Positions 1 through 13,100 of a DNA stretch of 64,000 bases are shown here, in pieces. The notes under the pieces are model-generated. The model ran no database searches. It was not told where the DNA came from and saw nothing but the letters and a program-made list of their open reading frames with translations. Where the stretch lies: assembly GCF_034190915.1 (NCBI RefSeq), contig NW_026947624.1, positions 124,001-188,000 of the forward strand, written 5' to 3'. The position numbers were made by a program, and so were the translations under genes. Origin of the DNA: Cavia porcellus. Lineage: Eukaryota; Chordata; Mammalia; Rodentia; Caviidae. Each line of letters starts with the position of its first letter. Position 1 is the first letter of the stretch.

Positions 1-67
1 GTGAATCTAATGTAACACACACCCATACAATGCGCACCACCCCGTGATGTTTTTCTCACTCCTACTA
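1..67 (+). repeat. Reference monomer of the satellite
   Basis: This unit is used here as the coordinate frame. CpGs lie at 33-34 and 43-44. A SpeI-type word actagt spans the junction with the next unit (64-67 plus 1-2), and an FspI-type word tgcgca lies at 31-36. TCACT at 56-60 and AGTGA at 67 plus 1-4 form a short dyad with a 6-base gap across the junction. Recurring diagnostic changes are C7G, A9G, A14G, A14C, T31G, C61G, T63C, T63A, A64G and A67G. The choice of unit start is arbitrary. Confidence 0.95.
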
Positions 68-2479
68 GTGAATCTAATGTAATACACAGCCATACAATGC
101 GCACCACCCCGTGATGTTTATCTCACTCCTACTAGTGAATCTAATGTAACATACACCGATACAATGCGCACCACCCCGTGATGTTTTTCTCAATCCTACT
201 AGTGAATGTAATGTAACACACACCCATACAATGCGCACCACCCCGTGATGTTTTTCTCACTCCTACTAGTGAATCTAATGTAACACACACCCATACAATG
301 CGCACCACCCCGTGATGTTTTTCTCACTCCCACTAGTGAATCTAATGTAACACACACCCATGCAATGTGCACCACCCCGTGATGTTTTTCTCACTGCTAC
401 TAGTGAATGTAATGTAACACACACCCATACAATGCGCACCACCCCGTGATGTTTTTCTCACTGCTACTATTGAATCTAATGTAACACACACCCATACGAT
501 GCGCATCACCCCGTGATGTTTTTCTCACTCCTACTAGTGAAAGTAATGTAACACACACCCATACAATGCGCACCACCCCGTGATGTTTTTCTCACTGCTA
601 CCAGTGAATCTAATGTAACACACACCCATACAATGCGCACCACCCCGTGAAGTTTTTCTCACTGCTACTAGTGAATCTAATGTAACACACACCCATACAA
701 TGCGCACCACCCCGTGATGTTTTTCTCACTGCTACTGGTGAATCTAATGTAACACACACCCATACAATGCGCACCACCCCGTGATGTTTTTCTCACTGCC
801 ACTGGTGAATCTAATGTAACACACACCCATACAATGCGCACCACCCCGTGATGTTTTTCTCACTGCTACTGGTGAATCTAATGTAACACACACCCATACA
901 ATGCGCACCACCATGTGATGTTTTTCTCACTGCTACTAGTGAATCTAATGTAACACACACCCATACAATGCGCACGACCCCGTGATGTTTTTCTCACTGC
1001 TACTAGTGAATGTAATGTAACACACACCCATACAATGCGCACCACCCCGTGATGTTTTTCTCACTGCTACTAGTGTATGTATTGTAACACACACCCATAC
1101 AATGCGCACCACCCCGTGATGTTTATCTCACTCCTACTAGTGAATGTAATGTAACACACACCCATACAATGCGCACCACCCCGTGATGTTTTTCTCACTC
1201 CTACTAGTGAATCTAATGTAACACACACCCATACAATGCGCACCACCCCGTGATGTTTTTCTCACTCCTACTAGTGAATCTAATGTAATACACAGCCATA
1301 CAATGCGCACCACCCCGTGATGTTTTTCTCACTCCTACTAGTGAATCTAATGTAACATACACCCATACAATGCGCACCACCCCGTGATGTTTTTCTCACT
1401 CCCACTAGTGAATCTAATGTAACACACACCCATACAATCCGCACCACCCCGTGATGTTTTTCTCACTCCTACTAGTGAATCTAATGTAACACACACCCAT
1501 ACAATGCGCACCACCCCGTGATGTTTTTCTCACTCCCACTAGTGAATCTAATGTAACACACACCCATGCAATGTGCACCACCCCGTGATGTTTTTCTCAC
1601 TGCTACTAGTGAATGTAATGTAACAAACACCCATACAATGCGCACCACCCCGTGATGTTTTTCTCACTGCTACTATTGAATCTAATGTAACACACACCCA
1701 TACGATGCGCATCACCCCGTGATGTTTTTCTCACTCCTACTAGTGAAAGTAATGTAACACACACCCATACAATGCGCACCACCCCGTGATGTTTTTCTCA
1801 CTGCTACTAGTGAATCTAATGTAACACACACCCATACAATGCGCACCACCCCGTGAAGCTTTTCTCACTGCTACTAGTGAATCTAATGTAACACACACCC
1901 ATACAATGCGCACCACCCCGTGATGTTTTTCTCACTGCTACTATTGAATCTAATGTAACACACACCCATACAATGCGCACCACCCCGTGATGTTTTTCTC
2001 ACTGCTACTGGTGAATCTAATGTAACACACACCCATACAATGCGCACCACCCCGTGATGTTTTTCTCACTGCTACTGGTGAATCTAATGTAACACACACC
2101 CATACAATGCGCACCACCATGTGATGTTTTTCTCACTGCTACTAGTGAATCTAATGTAAAACACACCCATACAATGCGCACGACCCCGTGATGTTTTTCT
2201 CACTGCTACTAGTGAATGTAATGTAACACACACCCATACAATGCGCACCACCCCGTGATGTTTTTCTCACTGCTACTAGTGTATGTATTGTAACACACAC
2301 CCATACAATGCGCACCACTCCGTGATGTTTATCTCAATCCTACTAGTGAATGTAATGTAACACACACCCATACAATGCGCACCACCCCGTGATGTTTTTC
2401 TCACTCCTACTAGTGAATCTAATGTAACACACACCCATACAATGCGCACCACCCCGTGATGTTTTTCTCACTCCTACTA
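1..2479 (+). repeat. 18-monomer (1,206-bp) tandem duplication
   Basis: Bases 1-1,273 repeat at 1,207-2,479 with a constant offset of 1,206 (18 x 67). Order-specific markers match: aatacacagcc (68 and 1,274), a monomer with ccatgcaatgtgc (336 and 1,542), gatgcgcatcac (470 and 1,676), gtgaaagtaatg (537 and 1,743), caccatgtg (872 and 2,078), cgcacgacc (939 and 2,145), gtgtatgtattg (1,073 and 2,279). Copies differ by scattered single changes, such as gaagttttt against gaagctttt and ctggtg against ctattg at the twelfth unit. The match stops at 1,274/2,480, where the second copy changes to caaggcgc units. Confidence 0.93.
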
Positions 2480-2546
2480 GTGAATCTAATGTAACACACA
2501 CCCATACAAGGCGCACCACCCCGTGATGTTTTTCTCACTCCTACTA

Positions 2547-2611
2547 GTGAATAATGTAACACACACCCATACAATGCGCACCACCCCGTGATGTTTTAAT
2601 CACTCCCACTA
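2547..2611 (+). repeat. 65-bp marker monomer (first of 15)
   Basis: This monomer lacks two bases (gaataatg instead of gaatctaatg) and also carries ttttaatcac in place of tttttctcac, followed by cccactag. The pair of changes stays linked in all 15 copies, which start at 2547, 6431, 8439, 9977, 11650, 13189, 15197, 19014, 20017, 23633, 24636, 29190, 31667, 35484 and 39301. It is the commonest length variant and a clean marker for HOR alignment: neighbouring copies are separated by whole numbers of monomers once these deletions are counted. No copy occurs after 39,301. Confidence 0.95.
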
Positions 2612-2618
2612 GTGAATC

Positions 2619-3423
2619 TAATGTAACACACACCCATACAATGCGCACCACCCCGTGATGTTTTTCTCACTCCCACTAGTGAATCTAATGTAACACACAC
2701 CCATACAATGCGCACCACCCCGTGATGTTTTTCTCACTCCCACTAGTGAATCTAATGTCACACACACACATACAATGCGCACCACCCCGTGATGTTTTTC
2801 TCACTCCCAATAGTGAATGTAATGTAACACAGACCCATGCAATGCGCACCACCCCGTGTTGTTTTTCTCACTGCTACTAGTGAATGTAATGTAACACACA
2901 CCCATACAATGCGCACCACCCCGTGATGTTTTTCTCACTCCTACTAGTGAATCTAATGTAACACACACCCATACAATGTGCATCACCCCGTGATGTTTTT
3001 CTCACTCCTACTAGTGAATGTAATGTAACACACACCCATACAATGCGCACCACCCCGTGATGTTTTTCTCACTCCCACTAGTGAATCTAATGTAACACAC
3101 ACCCATACAATGCGCACCACCCCGTGATGTTTTTCTCACTCCCACTAGTGAATCTAATGTCACACACACACATACAATGCGCACCACCCCGTGATGTTTT
3201 TCTCACTCCCAATAGTGAATGTAATGTAACACAGACCCATGCAATGCGCACCACCCCGTGTTGTTTTTCTCACTGCTACTAGTGAATGTAATGTAACACA
3301 CACCCATACAATGCGCACCACCCCGTGATGTTTTTCTCACTCCTACTAGTGAATCTAATGTAACACACACCCATACAATGTGCATCACCCCGTGATGTTT
3401 TTCTCACTCCTACTAGTGAATGT
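2619..3423 (+). repeat. 6-monomer (402-bp) duplication
   Basis: Bases of about 2,619-3,021 repeat at about 3,021-3,423 with an offset of 402. Matching markers are gtcacacac (2,746 and 3,148), cccaatagtg before 2,813 and 3,215, ccatgcaatgcgc with gtgttgttt, and caatgtgcatcacc (2,947 and 3,349 units). The joining monomer at 3,014-3,080 starts like the unit at 3,416 (gtgaatgtaatg) and ends like the unit at 2,612 (cccact), as expected for an in-register unequal exchange inside a monomer. Confidence 0.88.
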
Positions 3424-3482
3424 AATGTAACACACACCCATACAATGCGCACCACCCCGTGATGTTTTTCTCCCTGCTACTA
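2746..3482 (+). repeat. Recurring marker cassette (gtcacac to ctccctgc)
   Basis: This is an ordered group of units: gtcacacacacac (A14C plus C23A, making a short CA run), a unit with ccatgcaatgcgc and gtgttgttt, a plain gaatgtaatg unit, a unit with caatgtgcatcacc, then a unit ending ctccctgctact. The same order reappears near 8.98, 12.19, 15.80, 20.56, 21.83, 25.18, 26.45, 29.80 and 58.19 kb, without the gtcacac unit near 32.12, 35.94 and 39.76 kb, and as only the last units near 63.07 kb. Elsewhere (19.5, 24.1, 31.1, 34.95, 38.77 kb) the front part is joined to a different tail (cacacttaccag). Confidence 0.85.
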
Positions 3483-3884
3483 GTGAATCTAATGTAACAC
3501 ACACCCATACAATGCGCACCACCCCGTGATGTTTTTCTCACTGCTACTAGTGAATCTAATGTAACACACACCCATACAATGCGCACCACCCCGTGATGTT
3601 TTTCTCACTGCTACTAGTGAATCTAATGTAACACACACCCATACAATGCGCACCACCCCGTGATGTTTTTCTCACTGCTACTAGTGAATCTAATGTAACA
3701 CACACCCATACAATGCGCACCACCCCGTGATGTTTTTCTCACTGCTACTAGTGAATGTAATGTAACACACACCCATACAATGCGCACCACCCCGTGATTT
3801 TTTTCTCACTGCTACTAGTGTATGTATTGTAACACACACCCATACAATGCGCACCACCCCGTGATGTTTTTCTCACTCCTACTA

Positions 3885-6562
3885 GTGAATCTAATGTAAC
3901 ACACACCCATACAATGCGCACCACCCCGTGATGTTTTTCTCACTCCTACTAGTGAATCTAATGTAACACACAGCCATACAATGCGCACCACCCCGTGATG
4001 TTTATCTCACTCCTACTAGTGAATCTAATGTAACATACACCCATACAATGCGCACCACCCCGTGATGTTTTTCTCACTCCCACTAGTGAATCTAATGTAA
4101 CACACACCCATACAATGCGCACCACCCCGTGATGTTTTTCTCACTCCTACTAGTGAATCTAATGTAACACACACCCATACAATGCGCACCACCCCGTGAT
4201 GTTTTTCTCACTCCCACTAGTGAATCTAATGTAACACACACCCATGCAATGTGCACCACCCCGTGATGTTTTTCTCACTGCTACTAGTGAATGTAATGTA
4301 ACACACACCCATACAATGCGCACCACCCCGTGATGTTTTTCTCACTGCTACTATTGAATCTAATGTAACACACACCCATACGATGCGCATCACCCCGTGA
4401 TGTTTTTCTCACTCCTACTAGTGAAAGTAATGTAACACACACCCATACAATGCGCACCACCCCGTGATGTTTTTCTCACTGCTACTAGTGAATCTAATGT
4501 AACACACACCCATACAATGCGCACCACCCCGTGAAGTTTTTCTCACTGCTACTAGTGAATCTAATGTAACACACACCCATACAATGCGCACCACCCCGTG
4601 ATGTTTTTCTCACTGCTACTAGTGAATCTAATGTAACACACACCCATACAATGCGCACCACCCCGTGATGTTTTTCTCACTGCTACTGGTGAATCTAATG
4701 TAACACACACCCATACAATGCGCACCACCCCGTGATGTTTTTCTCACTGCTACTGGTGAATCTAATGTAACACACACCCATACAATGCGCACCACCATGT
4801 GATGTTTTTCTCACTGCTACTAGTGAATCTAATGTAACACACACCCATACAATGCGCACGACCCCGTGATGTTTTTCTCACTGCTACTAGTGAATGTAAT
4901 GTAACACACACCCATACAATGCGCACCACCCCGTGATGTTTTTCTCACTGCTACTAGTGTATGTATTGTAACACACACCCATACAATGCGCACCACCCCG
5001 TGATGTTTATCTCACTCCTACTAGTGAATGTAATGTAACACACACCCATACAATGCGCACCACCCCGTGATGTTTTTCTCACTCCTACTAGTGAATCTAA
5101 TGTAACACACACCCATACAATGCGCACCACCCCGTGATGTTTTTCTCACTCCTACTAGTGAATCTAATGTAATACACAGCCATACAATGCGCACCACCCC
5201 GTGATGTTTTTCTCACTCCTACTAGTGAATCTAATGTAACATACACCCATACAATGCGCACCACCCCGTGATGTTTTTCTCACTCCCACTAGTGAATCTA
5301 ATGTAACACACACCCATACAATGCGCACCACCCCGTGATGTTTTTCTCACTCCTACTAGTGAATCTAATGTAACACACACCCATACAATGCGCACCACCA
5401 GGTGATGTTTTTCTCACTCCCACTAGTGAATCTAATGTAACACACACCCATGCAATGTGCACCACCCCGTGATGTTTTTCTCACTGCTACTAGTGAATGT
5501 AATGTAACACACACCCATACAATGCGCACCACCCCGTGATGTTTTTCTCACTGCTACTATTGAATCTAATGTAACACACACCCATACGATGCGCATCACC
5601 CAGTGATGTTTTTCTCACTCCTACTAGTGAAAGTAATGTAACACACACCCATACAATGCGCACCACCCCGTGATGTTTTTCTCACTGCTACTAGTGAATC
5701 TAATGTAACACACACCCATACAATGCGCACCACCCCGTGAAGCTTTTCTCACTGCTACTAGTGAATCTAATGTAACACACACCCATACAATGCGCACCAC
5801 CCCGTGATGTTTTTCTCACTGCTACTATTGAATCTAATGTAACACACACCCATACAATGCGCACCACCCCGTGATGTTTTTCTCACTGCTACTGGTGAAT
5901 CTAATGTAACACACACCCATACAATGCGCACCACCCCGTGATGTTTTTCTCACTGCTACTGGTGAATCTAATGTAACACACACCCATACAATGCGCACCA
6001 CCATGTGATGTTTTTCTCACTGCTACTAGTGAATCTAATGTAAAACACACCCATACAATGCGCACGACCCCGTGATGTTTTTCTCACTGCTACTAGTGAA
6101 TGTAATGTAACACACACCCATACAATGCGCACCACCCCGTGATGTTTTTCTCACTGCTACTAGTGTATGTATTGTAACACACACCCATACAATGCGCACC
6201 ACTCCGTGATGTTTATCTCAATCCTACTAGTGAATGTAATGTAACACACACCCATACAATGCGCACCACCCCGTGATGTTTTTCTCACTCCTACTAGTGA
6301 ATCTAATGTAACACACACCCATACAATGCGCACCACCCCGTGATGTTTTTCTCACTCCTACTAGTGAATCTAATGTAACACACACCCATACAAGGCGCAC
6401 CACCCCGTGATGTTTTTCTCACTCCTACTAGTGAATAATGTAACACACACCCATACAATGCGCACCACCCCGTGATGTTTTAATCACTCCCACTAGTGAA
6501 TCTAATGTAACACACACCCATACAATGCGCACCACCCCGTGATGTTTTTCTCACTCCAACTA
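3885..6562 (+). repeat. 58-mer higher-order repeat, copy 2 (partial)
   Basis: This is the second copy of the 3,884-bp unit, collinear with 1-2,678. It retains the internal 18-mer duplication and the 65-bp monomer at 6,431. It ends where the monomer starting at 6,496 finishes in ccaact instead of the cccact of copy 1, and a different module follows. The rest of the unit, including the 6-mer duplication, is not repeated here. Private changes include caccaggtg near 5,393-5,405 in place of caccccgtg. Confidence 0.9.
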
Positions 6563-9500
6563 GTGAATGTAATGTAACACACACCCATACAATGCGCACC
6601 ACCCCGTGATGTTTTTCTCACTCCTACTAGTGAATGTAATGTAACACACACCCATACAATGCGCACCACCCCGTGATGTTTTTCTCACTCCTACTAGTGA
6701 ATGTAATGTAACACACACCCATACAATGCGCACCACCCCGTGATGTTTTTCTCACTCCTACTAGTGAATCTAATGTAACACACACCCATACAATGCGCAC
6801 CACCCCGTGATGTTTTTCTCACTCCTACTGGTGAATCTAATGTAACACACACCCATACAATGCGCACCACCCCGTGATGTTTTTCTCACTCCTACTGGTG
6901 AATCTAATGTAACACACACCCATACAATGCGCACCACCCCGTGATGTTTTTCTCACTCCTACTGGTGAATCTAATGTAACACACACCCATACAATGCGCA
7001 CCACCCCGTGATGTTTTTCTCACTCCTACTGGAGAATGTAATGTAACACACACCCATACAATGCGCACCACCCCATGATGTTTTTCTCACTCCTACTGGA
7101 GAATGTAATGTAACACACACCCATACAATGCGCACCACCCCGTGATGTTTTTCTCACTCCTACTAGTGAATCTGATGTAACACACACCCATACAATGCGC
7201 ACCACCCCGTGATGTTTTTCTCACTCCTACTAGTGAATCTGATGTAACACACACCCATACAATGCGCACCACCCCGTGATGTTTTTCTCACTCCTACTAG
7301 TGAATCTGATGTAACACACACCCATACAATGCGCACCACCCCGTGATGTTTTTCTCACTCCTACTAGTGAATCTGATGTAACACACACCCATACAATGCG
7401 CACCACCCCGTGATGTTTTTCTCACTCCTACTAGTGAATCTGTTGTAACACACACCCATACAATGCGCACCACCCCGTGATGATTTTCTCACTCCTGCTA
7501 GTGAATGTGATGTAACACACACCCATACAATGCGCACCACCCCGTGATGTTTTTCTCACTCCTGCTAGTGAATGTAATGTAACACACACCCATACAATGC
7601 GCACCACCCCGTGATGTTTTTCTCACTCCTGCTAGTGAATGTAATGTAACACACACCCATACAATGCGCACCACCCCGTGATGTTTTTCTCACTCCTGCT
7701 AGTGAATCTAATGTAACACACACCCATACAATGCGCACCACCCCGTGATGTTTTTCTCACTCCTGCTAGTGAATCTAATGTAACACACACCCATACAATG
7801 CGCACCACCCCGTGATGTTTTTCTCACTCCTGCTAGTGAATCTAATGTAACACACACCCATACAAGGCGCACCACCCCGTGATGTTTTTCTCACCCCTGC
7901 TAGTGAATGTAATGTAACACACACCCATACAAGGCGCACCACCCCGTGATGTTTTTCTCACCCTTGCTAGTGAATGTAATGTAACACACACCCATACAAG
8001 GCGCACCACCCCGTGATGTTTTTCTCACCCCTACTAGTGAATGTAACGTAACACACACCCATACAAGGCGCACCACCCCTTGATGTTTTTCTCACACTTA
8101 CCAGTGAATGTAATGTAACACACACCCATACAAGGCGCACCACCCCGTGATGTTTTTCTCACTCCTACTAGTGAATGTAATGTAACACACACCCATACAA
8201 GGCGCACCACCCCGTGATGTTTTTCTCACTCCTACTAGTGAATGTAATGTAACACACACCCATACAAGGCGCACCACCCCGTGTTGTTTATCTCACTCCT
8301 ACTAGTGAATCTAATGTAACACACACCCATACAAGGCGCACCACCCCGTCATGTTTTTCTCACTCCTACTAGTGAATCTAATGTAACACACACCCATACA
8401 AGGCGCACCACCCCGTGATGTTTTTCTCACTCCTACTAGTGAATAATGTAACACACACCCATACAATGCGCACCACCCCGTGATGTTTTAATCACTCCCA
8501 CTAGTGAATCTAATGTAACACACACCCATACAATGCGCACCACCCCGTGATGTTTTTCTCACTCCCACTAGTGAATCTAATGTAACACACCCCCATACAA
8601 TGCGCACCACCCCGTGATGTTTTTCTCACTCCCACTAGTGAATCTGATGTAACACACACCCATACAATGCGCACCACCCCGTGATGTTTTTCTCACTCCC
8701 ACTAGTGAATCTAATGTAACACACACCCATACAATGCGCACCACCCCGTGATGTTTTTCTCACTCCCACTAGTGAATCTAATGTAACACACACCCATACA
8801 ATGCACACCACCCCGTGATGTTTTTCTCACTCCCACTAGTGAATCTAATGTAACACACACCCATACAATGCGCACCACCCCGTGATGTTTTTCTCACTCC
8901 CACTAGTGAATCTAATGTAACACACACCCATACAATGCGCACCACCCCGTGATGTTTTTCTCACTCCCACTAGTGAATCTAATGTCACACACACACATAC
9001 ATTGCGCACCACCCCGTGATGTTTTTCTCACTCCCACTAGTGAATGTAATGTAACACACACCCATGCAATGCGCACCACCCCGTGTTGTTTTTCTCACTG
9101 CTACTAGTGAATGTAATGTAACACACACCCATACAATGCGCACCACCCCGTGATGTTTTTCTCACTCCTACTAGTGAATCTAATGTAACACACACCCATA
9201 CAATGTGCATCACCCCGTGATGTTTTTCTCACTCCTACTAGTGAATGTAATGTAACACACACCCATACAATGCGCACCACCCCGTGATGTTTTTCTCCCT
9301 GCTACTAGTGAATCTAATGTAACACACACCCATACAATGCGCACCACCCCGTGATGTTTTTCTCACTGCTACTAGTGAATCTAATGTAACACACAACCAT
9401 ACAATGCGCACCACCCCGTGATGTTTTTCTCACTGCTACTAGTGAATCTAATGTAACACACACCCATACAATGCGCACCACCCCGTGATGTTTTTCTCAC

Positions 9501-10108
9501 TGCTACTAGTGAATCTAATGTAACACACACCCATACAATGCGCACCACCCCGTGATGTTTTTCTCACTGCTACTAGTGAATCTAATGTAACACACACCCA
9601 TAAAATGCGCACCACCCCGTGATGTTTTTCTCACTCCTACTAGCGAATCTAATGTAACACACACCCATACAATGCGCACCACCCCGTGATGTTTTTCTCA
9701 CTGCTACTAGTGTATGTATTGTAACACACACCCATACAATGCGCACCACTCCGTGATGTTTATCTCAATCCTACTAGTGAATGTAATGTAACACAACCCA
9801 TACAATGCGCACCACCCCGTGATGTTTTTCTCACTCCTACTAGTGAATCTAATGTAACACACACCCATACAATGCGCACCACCCCGTGATGTTTTTCTCA
9901 CTCCTACTAGTGAATCTAATGTAACACACACCCATACAAGGCGCACCACCCCGTGATGTTTTTCTCACTCCTACTAGTGAATAATGTAACACACACCCAT
10001 ACAATGCGCACCACCCCGTGATGTTTTAATCACTCCCACTAGTGAATCTAATGTAACACACACCCATACAATGCGCACCACCCCGTGATGTTTTTCTCAC
10101 TCCAACTA
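6563..10108 (+). repeat. 53-mer higher-order repeat, copy 1
   Basis: The 3,546-bp unit equals 53 x 67 minus 5 bases. In order it holds ctggtg and ctggag units, gaatctgatg units, a gaatctgttg unit with gtgatgatttt, cctgctag units, caaggcgc units, the ccccttgatg/cacacttaccag pair near 8,076, a gtcatg unit, a 65-bp monomer at 8,439, cccact units, the gtcacac-to-ctccctgc cassette, gctact units, cataaaatgcgc, actagcg (9,643), gtgtatgtattg (9,710) and a second 65-bp monomer (9,977). A one-base loss (cacaaccca) lies near 9,795. Confidence 0.92.
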
Positions 10109-13100
10109 GTGAATGTAATGTAACACACATCCATACAATGCGCACCACCCCGTGATGTTTTTCTCACTCCTACTAGTGAATGTAATGTAACACACACCCA
10201 TACAATGCGCACCATCCCGTGATGTTTTTCTCACTCCTAGTAGTGAATGTAATGTAACACACACCCATACAATGCGCACCACCCCGTGATGTTTTTCTCA
10301 CTCCTACTAGTGAATCTAATGTAACACACACCCATACAATGCGCACCACCCCGTGATGTTTTTCTCACTCCTACTGGTGAATCTAATGTAACACACACCC
10401 ATACAATGCGCACCACCCCGTGATGTTTTTCTCACTCCTACTGGTGAATCTAATGTAACACACACCCATACAATGCGCACCACCCCGTGATGTTTTTCTC
10501 ACTCCTACTGGTGAATCTAATGTAACACACACCCATACAATGCGCACCACCCCGTGATGTTTTTCTCACTCCTACTGGAGAATGTAATGTAACACACACC
10601 CATACAATGCGCACCACCCCGTGATGTTTTTCTCACTCCTACTGGAGAATGTAATGTAACACACACCCATACAATGCGCACCACCCCGTGATGTTTTTCT
10701 CACTCCTACTAGTGAATCTGATGTAACACACACCCATACAATGCGCACCACCCCGTGATGTTTTTCTCACTCCTACTAGTGAATCTGATGTAACACACAC
10801 CCATACAATGCGCACCACCCCGTGATGTTTTTCTCACTCCTACTAGTGAATCTGATGTAACACACACCCATACAATGCGCACCACCCCGTGATGTTTTTC
10901 TCACTCCTACTAGTGAATCTGATGTAACACACACCCATACAATGCGCACCACCCCGTGATGTTTTTCTCACTCCTACTAGTGAATCTGTTGTAACACACA
11001 CCCATACAATGCGCACCACCCCGTGATGATTTTCTCACTCCTGCTAGTGAATGTGATGTAACACACACCCATACAATGCGCACCACCCCGTGATGTTTTT
11101 CTCACTCCTGCTAGTGAATGTAATGTAACACACACCCATACAATGCGCACCACCCCGTGATGTTTTTCTCACCCTTGCTAGTGAATGTAATGTAACACAC
11201 ACCCATACAAGGCGCACCACCCCGTGATGTTTTTCTCACCCCTACTAGTGAATGTAACGTAACACACACCCATACAAGGCGCACCACCCCTTGATGTTTT
11301 TCTCACACTTACCAGTGAATGTAATGTAACACACACCCATGCAGTGCGCACCACCCCGTGATGTTTTTCTCACTCCTACTAGTGAATGTAATGTAACACA
11401 CACCCATACAAGGCGCACCACCCCGTGATGTTTTTCTCACTCCTACTAGTGAATGTAATGTAACACACACCCATACAAGGCGCACCACCCCGTGTTGTTT
11501 ATCTCACTCCTACTAGTGAATCTAATGTAACACACACCCATACAAGGCGCACCACCCCGTCATGTTTTTCTCACTCCTACTAGTGAATCTAATGTAACAC
11601 ACACCCATACAAGGCGCACCACCCCGTGATGTTTTTCTCACTCCTACTAGTGAATAATGTAACACACACCCATACAATGCGCACCACCCCGTGATGTTTT
11701 AATCACTCCCACTAGTGAATCTAATGTAACACACACCCATACAATGCGCACCACCCCGTGATGTTTTTCTCACTCCCACTAGTGAATCTAATGTAACACA
11801 CCCCCATACAATGCGCACCACCCCGTGATGTTTTTCTCACTCCCACTAGTGAATCTGATGTAACACACACCCATACAATGCGCACCACCCCGTGATGTTT
11901 TTCTCACTCCCACTAGTGAATCTAATGTAACACACACCCATACAATGCGCACCACCCCGTGATGTTTTTCTCACTCCCACTAGTGAATCTAATGTAACAC
12001 ACACCCATACAATGCACACCACCCCGTGATGTTTTTCTCACTCCCACTAGTGAATCTAATGTAACACACACCCATACAATGCGCACCACCCCGTGATGTT
12101 TTTCTCACTCCCACTAGTGAATCTAATGTAACACACACCCATACAATGCGCACCACCCCGTGATGTTTTTCTCACTCCCACTAGTGAATCTAATGTCACA
12201 CACACACATACATTGCGCACCACCCCGTGATGTTTTTCTCACTCCCACTAGTGAATGTAATGTAACACACACCCATGCAATGCGCACCACCCCGTGTTGT
12301 TTTTCTCACTGCTACTAGTGAATGTAATGTAACACACACCCATACAATGCGCACCACCCCGTGATGTTTTTCTCACTCCTACTAGTGAATCTAATGTAAC
12401 ACACACCCATACAATGTGCATCACCCCGTGATGTTTTTCTCACTCCTACTAGTGAATGTAATGTAACACACACCCATACAATGCGCACCACCCCGTGATG
12501 TTTTTCTCCCTGCTACTAGTGAATCTAATGTAACACACACCCATACAATGCGCACCACCCCGTGATGTTTTTCTCACTGCTACTAGTGAATCTAATGTAA
12601 CACACACCCATACAATGCGCACCACCCCGTGATGTTTTTCTCACTGCTACTAGTGAATCTAATGTAACACACACCCATACAATGCGCACCACCCCGTGAT
12701 GTTTTTCTCACTGCTACTAGTGAATCTAATGTAACACACACCCATACAATGCGCACCACCCCGTGATGTTTTTCTCACTGCTACTAGTGAATCTAATGTA
12801 ACACACACCCATAAAATGCGCACCACCCCGTGATGTTTTTCTCACTCCTACTAGCGAATCTAATGTAACACACACCCATACAATGCGCACCACCCCGTGA
12901 TGTTTTTCTCACTGCTACTAGTGTATGTATTGTAACACACACCCATACAATGCGCACCACTCCGTGATGTTTATCTCAATCCTACTAGTGAATGTAATGT
13001 AACACACACCCATACAATGCGCACCACCCCGTGATGTTTTTCTCACTCCTACTAGTGAATCTAATGTAACACACACCCATACAATGCGCACCACCCCGTG

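Larger units (their letters stand above)
1..3884 (+). repeat. 58-mer higher-order repeat, copy 1
   Basis: The markers of 1-2,660 recur 3,884 bases later (58 x 67 minus one 2-bp deletion): gtgtatgtattg at 1,073/4,957 and 2,279/6,163, and the 65-bp monomer at 2,547/6,431. The unit contains the 18-mer duplication, the 65-bp marker monomer, a run of cccact-ending units, a 6-mer duplication and a run of gctact-ending units. Confidence 0.92.

Noticed and set aside
1..67. Monomer built from two older half-repeats
   Set aside because: gtgaat at 1 and gtgatg at 44, and the CA/CC-rich stretches at 15-24 and 34-42, look faintly alike, but the similarity is too short to claim an ancestral sub-repeat.
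5393..5405. E-box-like words made by single changes (caggtg near 5,400; cacgtg near 51,664; catgtg in the caccatgtg units)
   Set aside because: They are isolated or copied substitutions in one monomer position with no supporting regulatory context, so they are treated as random variants.
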